Assembly: GCA_937892345.1 (NCBI GenBank)
Contig: CALAGF010000191.1
Location: 1 to 5,312, forward strand
DNA from: an uncultured Rhodocyclaceae bacterium
GTDB taxonomy: Bacteria; Pseudomonadota; Gammaproteobacteria; Burkholderiales; Rhodocyclaceae
DNA length: 5,312 nucleotides
Reading direction: 5' to 3'
In this document: positions 1 through 4,248 of the stretch, piece after piece
Layout of the letters: each line of letters starts with the position of its first letter
How positions within the stretch are numbered: position 1 is the first letter of the stretch
Program-made: the position numbers and the translations under genes
Notes under the pieces: model-generated
The model's database searches: none
The model's input: the letters and a program-made list of their open reading frames with translations, nothing else
What the model was told of the DNA's origin: nothing

Positions 1-292
1 TCGCCTGATCCGGCGTCAGCAGCTCGGACACCACGCCCGGGCGCGACTCGTTGGAGCAGTCGTACTTGCGGTTGCAGTAATTGCACTGGATGTTGCAGGC
101 CGGGGCGACGGCCACGTGCATGCGGGCGAAGTAGTGGTGCGCTTCTTCCGAATAGCAGGGGTGGTCCTGCACCTTGGCGCGGATATGGTCTGGCAAATGG
201 CTCAGGGCATCCGGCGCCGTGCCGCAGCCGCTGGAGGAACAGCCGCCGCCTTCTGCTGCCGGCGCGCTGTTGCTGATGACTGGAAGTTCCAC
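1..292 (-). CDS. nifB: NifB, nitrogenase FeMo-cofactor biosynthesis radical SAM protein (N-terminal 97 codons, runs off the left edge)
   Basis: NifB is the radical SAM enzyme that fuses two 4Fe-4S clusters and inserts carbide and sulfur to make NifB-co, the precursor of the nitrogenase active-site cofactor; it acts in the cytoplasm. The visible part has a Cys-rich start (GGGCSSSGCG at residues 15-24), the conserved HPCYSEEAHHYFARMH segment (44-59), the radical SAM CX3CX2C motif as CNIQCNYC (Cys66, 70, 73), then NRKYDC and ESRPGVVSELLTP. These match NifB closely, as remembered. Translation probably starts at GTG (290-292): it lies 8 nt after GAGGAG, no ATG is nearby in frame, and the predicted sigma-54 transcript begins only about 26 nt upstream. 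The rest of the SAM domain and any NifX-like C-terminal domain lie outside the window. Identity is very sure; the GTG start is likely. Confidence 0.96.
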   Translation of the reverse strand, partial: MELPVISNSAPAAEGGGCSSSGCGTAPDALSHLPDHIRAKVQDHPCYSEEAHHYFARMHVAVAPACNIQCNYCNRKYDCSNESRPGVVSELLTPDQA

Positions 293-300
293 GATGAAGG

Positions 301-306
301 CTCCTC
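301..306 (-). promoter_or_regulatory. Ribosome binding site of nifB
   Basis: GAGGAG on the minus strand lies 8 nt upstream of the GTG codon at 292-290. It is the main argument for this non-ATG start, because no alternative start codon with a Shine-Dalgarno is seen between the promoter and the NifB-like sequence. Confidence 0.75.
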
Positions 307-328
307 GAAAGCTGTGCGCAGGCTAATC

Positions 329-344
329 AGCAATCGGTGTGCCA
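329..344 (-). promoter_or_regulatory. Sigma-54 (RpoN) -24/-12 promoter of nifB
   Basis: The minus strand reads TGGCACACCGATTGCT, a perfect match to the sigma-54 consensus TGGCAC-N5-TTGCW. The GG and GC dinucleotides have the required spacing. Counting from the -12 GC puts the transcription start near position 318, leaving a leader of about 26 nt that holds the GAGGAG ribosome binding site. Sigma-54 promoters need an AAA+ activator, which for nif genes is NifA; a matching NifA site lies upstream at 408-423. The exact match, location and orientation make this a confident call. Confidence 0.93.
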
Positions 345-362
345 GTGGAGTTTATCCAGTTA

Positions 363-375
363 AATCAGTAATTTA
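363..375 (+). promoter_or_regulatory. IHF binding site between the nifB promoter and the NifA site
   Basis: AATCAGTAATTTA is an exact match to the IHF consensus WATCAR-N4-TTR and lies in a locally AT-rich stretch. It sits between the sigma-54 promoter (329-344) and the NifA upstream activator sequence (408-423). This is where IHF is known to bend DNA so that NifA can touch the sigma-54 holoenzyme. The match is degenerate and could occur by chance, but its placement supports function. Confidence 0.7.
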
Positions 376-386
376 TTGGTTTTTTG

Positions 387-408
387 AAAGCCCCTTGTCG
401 GGGCGCTT
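387..408 (-). terminator. Weak rho-independent terminator downstream of the YgjP-like gene
   Basis: On the minus strand a 5-bp GC stem, GCCCC (404-400) with GGGGC (394-390), closes a GACAA loop. It is followed by TTT, and two more A-T pairs are possible after a 2-nt bulge. It lies about 20 nt after the stop of the metallopeptidase gene and before the nifB promoter, so it would separate the two units. The T tract is only three bases, so termination may be incomplete. It abuts the NifA site. Confidence 0.4.
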
Positions 409-423
409 GTCGCAAAGCCGACA
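408..423. promoter_or_regulatory. NifA upstream activator sequence (UAS)
   Basis: TGTCGCAAAGCCGACA is an exact TGT-N10-ACA NifA box, with the symmetry extended to TGTCG/CGACA. Its centre lies about 97 bp upstream of the predicted nifB transcription start (near 318), within the usual range for NifA enhancers. It is squeezed between the terminator hairpin and the stop codon of the metallopeptidase gene, which it follows by 3 nt. With the IHF site and the sigma-54 promoter it forms a complete NifA-dependent control region. Confidence 0.85.
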
Positions 424-426
424 GGC

Positions 427-960
427 TTACGACGTGCCACGCGCCGGCCACAACACCTCGCCGCCGGCTGCCAGATGGCTGAGGTAAATGCGCAGGTCGA
501 ATTCCAGCTGGAAATAGGCCGGTTCCATGTGGCTGCACAACTGATAGAAGGGCTTGTCGTGCTCGCTGTGGCGCAAATGTGCCAGCTCGTGGGCGACGAT
601 CATGCTCAGGAATTCCGGCGGCGCCTCGCGAAATACCGTGGCCACATGAATCTCGTGCCGCGTCTTCAGCTTGGCCCCCTGCACGCGGGCAATGCGGGTG
701 TGCGTACCCAACGCCCGCGCCACCGCCTGCAATTTGCCATCGAAAGCCACGCGGCTGACCGGCGGCGCATTGCGCAAATGGCGTGCCTTGATCGCCTGCA
801 CATAGTCGTATAAAGCCTTGTCCGTGCGCACCTCGTGCGCCTGCGGATATTTTTTAAGCAAGGCCGCGCCCAGGCGGTTTTCGGCAATCAGCCGACGCAC
901 CGGCTCAACCAGCGCAGGCGGATAGGCAGCAAGATAATCAGGCGTTCGCGGAGCATTCAT
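427..960 (-). CDS. YgjP/DUF45-type zinc-dependent metallopeptidase
   Basis: The product is a 177-residue soluble protein of the YgjP-like metallopeptidase family (related to SprT/WLM zinc peptidases). HELAH at residues 124-128 supplies two zinc-binding histidines and the catalytic Glu125, and HDKPFYQLC follows with His134 as the probable third ligand. The conserved EVRTDKALYDYVQ and LGTHTRIARVQG segments precede this motif. No signal peptide is seen, so it should be cytoplasmic; physiological substrates of this family are poorly known. The start chosen is the ATG at 958-960 (MNAPRTPDYLA), which matches the usual N-terminus of relatives as I remember it. An in-frame ATG at 1012-1014 would add 18 residues that do not look conserved. 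No strong Shine-Dalgarno is seen at either start. nifB lies downstream on the same strand but has its own promoter. Confidence 0.88.
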   Translation of the reverse strand: MNAPRTPDYLAAYPPALVEPVRRLIAENRLGAALLKKYPQAHEVRTDKALYDYVQAIKARHLRNAPPVSRVAFDGKLQAVARALGTHTRIARVQGAKLKTRHEIHVATVFREAPPEFLSMIVAHELAHLRHSEHDKPFYQLCSHMEPAYFQLEFDLRIYLSHLAAGGEVLWPARGTS

Positions 961-1254
961 GGGGCGGCATTCTACGGTCGACGCTGTGTGGGCCGGAAAT
1001 CCGGAGCGGGCCATGCCGATCCAATGCTATCGTACAATCCCAATGGCACGTTTTGGGCGCTTGCTGGGTTGGTCGAAATATTAAGTACGGGATGCGATCC
1101 GATGATTCAGGAATTATTGATTAAAGAACAATGGATTACGCGAATTCATGGCGGCGGGTTATCCGTCGTACTTTCGAGAAACCTCGCGATATTGCTGGTC
1201 ACATTGCGTTGGGCCGCCAAATGCAGCTCACTCTTACCTCTACCATTAACCAAA
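961..1254. other. Intergenic stretch before the lipoprotein gene, with one attC-like core site
   Basis: Composition drops from GC-rich to clearly more AT-rich around 1080. No convincing gene is seen. One plus-strand frame stays open from the antisense of the metallopeptidase gene into the lipoprotein gene, including an ATG at 1101, but its translation resembles no protein I recognise. No good -35/-10 pair is found for either strand. An inverted repeat GGCGGC (1150-1155) / GCCGCC (1213-1218) spans about 70 bp and ends at GTTGGGC (1208-1214), a possible integron core site annotated separately. Confidence 0.4.
1208..1214 (+). other. Possible integron attC right-hand core site (GTTRRRY) before the lipoprotein gene
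   Basis: GTTGGGC, preceded by ACATTGC, looks like the 3' end of an integron attC site, where recombination occurs between G and TT. It lies 40 nt before the lipoprotein start, as expected for a cassette gene. No matching RYYYAAC site is found in the 60-140 bp to its left, so a full attC cannot be drawn. GTTRRRY is short and occurs several times per window by chance. It is listed only because a second such site precedes the other plus-strand gene of this block. Confidence 0.25.
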
Positions 1255-1599
1255 ATGAAACTACTCTCCTACGTTTTCACTATATCGGCCATGTTCTTTA
1301 TTTCCGGCTGCCAGAGCACGGGCGTCATTCCAATGGATCAAGATTCATACATGGTTGGCAAGAAGGATGGTTCGCCCGGTCTTGGTGTCTCACTAACCAA
1401 CAAAGCAGAGGTTTATCGCGAGGCTAACGACTTTTGCCGAGTGAAAGGTCTTGAAGTCCTAACTTTGCAGGTAACTACAACACCAGCTCGGCCAGCCCAG
1501 CTAGGATCAACAGAGTTGCATTTCAAGTGCGTAGCACCAGGAGGGACCGCACAGCCGTTACAGAAGAGCCCAGATACTGTAATCGAAATTCGCAAATGA
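1255..1599 (+). CDS. Small secreted lipoprotein of unknown function
   Basis: The product has 114 residues. The N-terminus (MKLLSYVFTISAMFFISGC) is a lipoprotein signal peptide with lipobox FISG-Cys19, so the mature protein should be lipid-anchored, probably in the outer membrane. Position +2 is Gln, not the Asp that retains proteins in the inner membrane. The mature part has STGVIPMDQDSYMVGKKDG near the start and two further cysteines (61 and 92) that could form a disulfide. It resembles a family of small lipoproteins with S-T-G-V-x-P...D-(S/T)-Y-M and A-x-x-(F/Y)-C motifs that I remember as often occurring in accessory DNA. The ATG at 1255 is chosen because the signal peptide starts there. 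No Shine-Dalgarno is visible, which is common in integron cassettes. Composition is more AT-rich than the flanking chromosomal genes. Function is unknown. Confidence 0.8.
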   Translation: MKLLSYVFTISAMFFISGCQSTGVIPMDQDSYMVGKKDGSPGLGVSLTNKAEVYREANDFCRVKGLEVLTLQVTTTPARPAQLGSTELHFKCVAPGGTAQPLQKSPDTVIEIRK

Positions 1600-1726
1600 A
1601 CCGGCTGTTGAACAAACCCGGTTCCTGGGTTCCCGCAAATTTTTTGAATCTTTGACCGAAGTTGGTCGGATTGCCTGATTCGCGGATCGGGTACTGCCGG
1701 CAAATTTGGCGCTCGGCGCCGGGCAC
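1600..1726. other. Convergent intergenic region with several short inverted repeats, possibly terminators
   Basis: This separates the convergent lipoprotein and yoeB genes. AACCGG (1599-1604) can pair with CCGGTT (1618-1623), and AACCC (1615-1619) with GGGTT (1627-1631). A T-run at 1640-1645 follows, so a weak plus-strand terminator is possible. GGCGC-TCG-GCGCC (1708-1720) is a tight GC hairpin just past the yoeB stop and could slow minus-strand transcription, but it lacks a T tract. No RYYYAAC/GTTRRRY pair defining an attC site is present. Confidence 0.3.
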
Positions 1727-1981
1727 TCAGTAATGAAACCGCAATTGGGCGATCAGCAATGCGTCACCTTCCACGCGATACACCATGCGATGTTCATCGG
1801 TGATCCGGCGTGACCAAAATCCTGACAGCGCATGCTTCAAGGCCTCAGGTTTTCCGATACCGGCGAAGGGTTCGCGTTGGGTTTCACGAATCAACTTGTT
1901 TATCCGGTCGACCATGCGTTTGTCTTGTTTTTGCCAATAGAGGTAGTCTTCCCATGCCTCATCCGCAAAAATCAGCCTCAC
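1727..1981 (-). CDS. yoeB: YoeB toxin, RelE-superfamily ribosome-dependent mRNA endonuclease
   Basis: YoeB binds the ribosome and cuts mRNA in the A site, stopping translation when its antitoxin YefM is degraded. The protein has 84 residues, the same length as E. coli YoeB, and follows it nearly end to end: WxDYLYWQxxDK (10-21), GKPExLKHxLSGFWSRRIT (43-61), EHRxVY (63-68) and the C-terminal R-F-H-Y. The catalytic residues known from E. coli are all kept: Glu46, Arg65, His83 and Tyr84. The gene therefore looks functional. Its ATG overlaps the end of yefM by 4 nt (ATGA), which suggests translational coupling and an antitoxin-first operon. Such pairs are commonly carried in accessory DNA and integron arrays. 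Confidence 0.96.
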   Translation of the reverse strand: MRLIFADEAWEDYLYWQKQDKRMVDRINKLIRETQREPFAGIGKPEALKHALSGFWSRRITDEHRMVYRVEGDALLIAQLRFHY

Positions 1982-2229
1982 TTTGGCAGTTCCCGTTCCG
2001 TGCCCTGGCCGGCATTCAATTGGGCTGCAGCCGAGAGAAGTCGTTTGGCGTTAGCTGGGGTGCGCAGGAGATAGGCGGTTTCCTCAAGCGCCTTGTAATC
2101 TTCAAGCGAGAGCATCACGACGGATTGCTCGCCATTGCGGGTAATGATCAGCGCTTCATGGTCGTTACAAACCCGATCCATCGCGCTGGCGAGGTTTGCG
2201 CGAACGCTGGTGTAGGTCATTGCATCCAT
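1978..2229 (-). CDS. yefM: YefM antitoxin (Phd/YefM family)
   Basis: This 83-residue antitoxin neutralises YoeB and represses its own operon. The N-terminal Phd/YefM fold (MTYTSVRANLASAMDRV, then ALIITRNGEQSVVMLSLEDYKALEETAYLLR) should dimerise and bind DNA. The C-terminal part (PANAKRLLSAAAQLNAGQGTE) matches the YoeB-wrapping segment of E. coli YefM. The ATG at 2227-2229 is preferred because GGAGAG lies 5 nt upstream; a second in-frame ATG at 2218-2220 would remove three residues and lies closer to where the E. coli protein aligns. It overlaps yoeB by 4 nt. Three TGTAC(A/G) boxes upstream fit the known YefM operator motif. Confidence 0.95.
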   Translation of the reverse strand: MDAMTYTSVRANLASAMDRVCNDHEALIITRNGEQSVVMLSLEDYKALEETAYLLRTPANAKRLLSAAAQLNAGQGTERELPK

Positions 2230-2234
2230 TTTGG

Positions 2235-2240
2235 CTCTCC
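2235..2240 (-). promoter_or_regulatory. Ribosome binding site of yefM
   Basis: GGAGAG on the minus strand lies 5 nt upstream of the ATG at 2229-2227. It favours this start over the in-frame ATG at 2220-2218. Confidence 0.7.
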
Positions 2241-2245
2241 GTGTA

Positions 2246-2284
2246 TGTACGCGTTAATGTACATATTGCGCTGCAAGTTGTACA
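2246..2284 (-). promoter_or_regulatory. yefM-yoeB promoter with three TGTACA-type operator boxes
   Basis: TGTACA palindromes occur at 2258-2263 and 2279-2284, and a one-base variant TGTACG at 2246-2251. TGTACA is the core that E. coli YefM recognises in its own operator, so autoregulation by YefM and YefM-YoeB is likely. On the minus strand, TGTACA (2284-2279) as -35 and TACATT (2261-2256) as -10 are 17 bp apart, each with four of six consensus bases. Two operator boxes thus coincide with the probable promoter hexamers. The operator call is firm; the exact promoter is inferred. Confidence 0.75.
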
Positions 2285-2343
2285 GCGCACGGATGGCAAG
2301 ACACCCGGCCGACTTCAACTTGGCGTCTTGTTATTCCATATGG

Positions 2344-2373
2344 TTCACGGCACGATGCGGGCATGAATACTAT
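2344..2373 (+). promoter_or_regulatory. Possible sigma-70 promoter for the fused ORF
   Basis: TTCACG (2344-2349) and TACTAT (2368-2373) are separated by 18 bp, each matching four of six consensus bases. They lie 33 nt before the ATG at 2406, between divergent yefM and this gene. The match is modest and could be chance. Confidence 0.3.
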
Positions 2374-2387
2374 TTTTCTACAGCTTC

Positions 2388-2394
2388 GTTAGGT
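2388..2394 (+). other. Possible integron attC right-hand core site (GTTRRRY) before the fused ORF
   Basis: GTTAGGT in the context CAGCTTCGTTAGGT resembles the 3' end of many chromosomal-integron attC sites, where CTTCGTTAGGC-like ends are frequent. The next ATG is only 11 nt away and has no Shine-Dalgarno, which is typical of the first codons of a cassette. No good RYYYAAC partner is found to the left, so the attC would be degenerate or truncated. Confidence 0.3.
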
Positions 2395-2405
2395 ATATAG
2401 AACCC

Positions 2406-3395
2406 ATGTCTCCTGAACTAATCATCGGTGCCGCAGTTGTTGCAGTGCTTGTGCTGTCTTTTGTAAGCAAGCTTTTTCCCAAACCTCAGCCCAAGGAGAA
2501 GCATTTTCAGTGTGCACGCTGCGGAGCAATCTCACGTCACACAGAGCGCACGATCGACGCTTGGCGCAACAAGAAAACCAAGTTTTTCTGTCAAACCTGT
2601 CACGGCAAGTGGCTTAAAAGTCAGCCGCCCCAAGCACGCGAGCAGTATTCATCTCGGGGCAACGGCGGTGCCCCTTCCGGTTGTTTTGGTGTAGTGGTGC
2701 TTTTTGCAGTCGTTCCGCTTGCTGGGTATTTCTTGGTCCGCACATATGCCCAACATTCCGCCAACCGGACCGCCAACATGCGCCGAATAACTCTTGTTGT
2801 GGTCTTGCTAAGCCTTGGCCTCAGCCAATCGTTTTCTGGCGAAGCAACCGTAACTTTTGAAGGCGAACGGTTCGAACGAGGTTACATCGGGAATCCAACT
2901 CCCGACGAGCACATAATTGAGTTCCTGCCCAAGACTGAAACGCGAGAGACGTGGTCGAAAATGGTGACGTATCGCTACGAACGCCTTCCTGGGCTTGGAA
3001 ACGATCCGAAAAAGGCGGCGCAACTCACGGCAAACACGACGAAGTCCTTCTCGGCAAGAGCAGAAACACGAATATCAACTGACGGGAATGAGGCTATTTT
3101 GGATTCGACAAGCCTCACTCCTGACCAAAAATACATCGAACTCGATGTTTACAAATATGCGAAAAGCACGGATGGCGAAGCGCTTGTATCCGTACAAGTG
3201 GCATATCGAGCAAAGGTTGTTACGATGCCGGCCCCTTGGGAAGAGGTGGTCAGATACAAGAACGGCCTAGACTACGTGAGAAATGCGAGGTCGTCCTGGA
3301 CGGACAAAATGGGAGCGTTTGACATGAGGCATGTTGAAGCAGTACTCATCAGTACAATGCACATCCCGGCTGTCCACACGGACGCTTCTCGATAG
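2406..3395 (+). CDS. Hybrid membrane protein: zinc-ribbon membrane domain fused in frame to a signal-peptide-bearing secreted domain
   Basis: The 329-residue product reads as two proteins. Part A (1-115) has a membrane segment (about 5-20), a basic linker, a zinc ribbon with CARC (Cys36/39) and CQTC (Cys62/65), and a second membrane segment (about 94-111) ending RTYA. Part B starts at Met125 (base 2778) with a classic Sec signal peptide (MRRITLVVVLLSLGLSQSFSG), followed by a hydrophilic domain of about 185 residues with WSKMVTYRYE, many charged residues and no cysteine. The joint (residues 115-124, AQHSANRTAN) is encoded by bases resembling the 5' half of an attC site. A signal peptide buried at residue 125 is odd and implies a recent fusion, or that part B is also translated from its own ATG. 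No Shine-Dalgarno is evident at either start. The gene is more AT-rich than its chromosomal neighbours. I recognise no function for either half. Confidence 0.75.
   Translation: MSPELIIGAAVVAVLVLSFVSKLFPKPQPKEKHFQCARCGAISRHTERTIDAWRNKKTKFFCQTCHGKWLKSQPPQAREQYSSRGNGGAPSGCFGVVVLFAVVPLAGYFLVRTYAQHSANRTANMRRITLVVVLLSLGLSQSFSGEATVTFEGERFERGYIGNPTPDEHIIEFLPKTETRETWSKMVTYRYERLPGLGNDPKKAAQLTANTTKSFSARAETRISTDGNEAILDSTSLTPDQKYIELDVYKYAKSTDGEALVSVQVAYRAKVVTMPAPWEEVVRYKNGLDYVRNARSSWTDKMGAFDMRHVEAVLISTMHIPAVHTDASR
2748..2777 (+). other. attC 5'-half-like remnant at the fusion joint, with a 12-bp-spaced direct repeat
   Basis: GCCCAAC (2748-2754) fits the attC left-hand core RYYYAAC. It is followed by CCGCCAAC at 2758-2765 and again at 2770-2777, a layout like the R''-L'' arm of integron attC sites. 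The complementary right arm that should end in GTTGGGC is absent here; instead the ATG of part B follows at once. The core is in frame as GCC-CAA-C. The common variant GCCTAAC would read GCC-TAA and stop part A after its Ala115. This is inference from motif shape. Confidence 0.35.
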
Positions 3396-3412
3396 AGCCG
3401 CCGGTCCGCCGC

Positions 3413-4123
3413 TCAACCCAATTTCCGTAACACATCCACCCGTTGTGGGTTGTGGAAGGTGGCGCCGTCCGGGCCGAGGTGGGCTTCGAATTTTGCCTTG
3501 ACGGCGGCGTAGACCGCTGGTGCCAGCTGGTGATTGGAATGGGTGACCTTGATCATCCGCTGATCGAATTGTTCAAAGCTGTCGAACAGGCTGCGCGTGT
3601 GGAAGAAGAGTTCGCGGTCCAGTGCCAGCAGGCCGCTGTCGACTGCTTTGCACATGGCGGCAAAGGCGGCTTCGCGGACGATCTGCTCGTCGTGGAAGAG
3701 ACGCATGATTTCGTTGAGTTCGCCGGCAAAGACCGGTTCCGAAATCCACGCCAGTCCGCCCGGTTTGAGGACGCGGGCGATTTCCTTGAGCGCTTGATCC
3801 ATGTGCTCGACCGGCACATGGTGCAGCGATTTGAACATGATGACGATGTCGGCGCTTGCGTCATCGGCCGGAATGGCTTCGGCGCCGCCCTGGCGAAAAC
3901 TGACCTGCGGCAGGTCGGTGATTTCCAGATTGCGGGCGTGCTGGATGGTATCCACCTCCAGCGCAATGATCGCCTTCGGGCGCCCGCTTTCGGCAAGCGT
4001 GCGGGTTTTTTCTGCGCGGCCGCAACCCAGTTCCAGCACCGTAGCACCGTCGAAGGGCAGTTCGGACAGCATCAGCTTCACTTCATTGAGCAGCGTGGTT
4101 TGGGTGGGGTCGGCGATTTTCAT
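3413..4123 (-). CDS. Class I SAM-dependent methyltransferase (Methyltransf_11/UbiE-like)
   Basis: The 236-residue product should be a soluble, cytoplasmic methyltransferase using S-adenosylmethionine. Motif I is VLELGCGRAEKT (29-40), the post-I acidic end of strand beta-2 is ALEVD (54-58) with Glu56 or Asp58 placed for the ribose hydroxyls, motif II is ADIVIMFKSLHHV (91-103), and RVLKPGG (117-123) precedes ISEPVF (127-132). The C-terminal 100 residues are helical and presumably form the substrate lid; they do not identify a substrate. The ATG at 4121-4123 is used; only a weak purine stretch precedes it. It converges with the hybrid ORF across 17 nt, and is divergent from the comB homologue across 125 bp. 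It is GC-rich like the flanking chromosome, marking the right limit of the AT-rich block. The target molecule is unknown. Confidence 0.9.
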   Translation of the reverse strand: MKIADPTQTTLLNEVKLMLSELPFDGATVLELGCGRAEKTRTLAESGRPKAIIALEVDTIQHARNLEITDLPQVSFRQGGAEAIPADDASADIVIMFKSLHHVPVEHMDQALKEIARVLKPGGLAWISEPVFAGELNEIMRLFHDEQIVREAAFAAMCKAVDSGLLALDRELFFHTRSLFDSFEQFDQRMIKVTHSNHQLAPAVYAAVKAKFEAHLGPDGATFHNPQRVDVLRKLG

Positions 4124-4248
4124 GGCGGGCTTGTCTGACAGAAGGCGGAAAGCCGAATATTAACCGATGATGAAATACGGCGTCCCTTGCTGCTGGCGCC
4201 TTGCGCGGCGTTTGCGGGAAAGCTATGTTTGCGGAAAGGACGCCCGCC
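4124..4248. other. Divergent intergenic region between the methyltransferase and comB homologue
   Basis: This must hold promoters for both genes. A TAATAT at 4158-4163 region (TTAATATTCGG on the minus strand) could be a -10 for the methyltransferase, but no convincing -35 is 16-18 bp away. For comB, the best pair, TTGCGC (4201-4206) and TATGTT (4224-4229), would start transcription inside the ribosome binding site. No confident promoter or operator is seen. Confidence 0.3.
4235..4240 (+). promoter_or_regulatory. Ribosome binding site of the comB homologue
   Basis: AAAGGA lies 8 nt upstream of the ATG at 4249 and decides this start over an in-frame ATG at 4225 and over a non-ATG start at 4201. 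Confidence 0.65.

Noticed and set aside
116..487. Plus-strand open frame over the nifB start region
   Set aside because: It is antisense to nifB and its promoter; its translation has no domain-like features and the minus-strand NifB match is unambiguous.
835..1254. Long N-terminal extension of the lipoprotein frame, including an ATG at 1101
   Set aside because: The first part is antisense to the metallopeptidase gene, and the lipoprotein signal peptide clearly begins at 1255. The 1101-1254 translation resembles nothing known.
1810..2400. Plus-strand open frame across the toxin-antitoxin genes
   Set aside because: It is antisense to yefM-yoeB, which are certain by sequence.
3411..3417. GCTCAAC, a formal RYYYAAC attC left core after the hybrid ORF
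   Set aside because: It overlaps the stop codon of the chromosomal methyltransferase and no GTTRRRY partner follows at attC distance; likely chance.
3443..4163. Plus-strand open frames over the methyltransferase gene
   Set aside because: They are antisense shadows caused by GC-rich codon use; all SAM motifs are on the minus strand.
4201..4229. Sigma-70 promoter TTGCGC-N17-TATGTT for the comB homologue
   Set aside because: The -35 matches only three of six bases, and the predicted transcript would start within the ribosome binding site.
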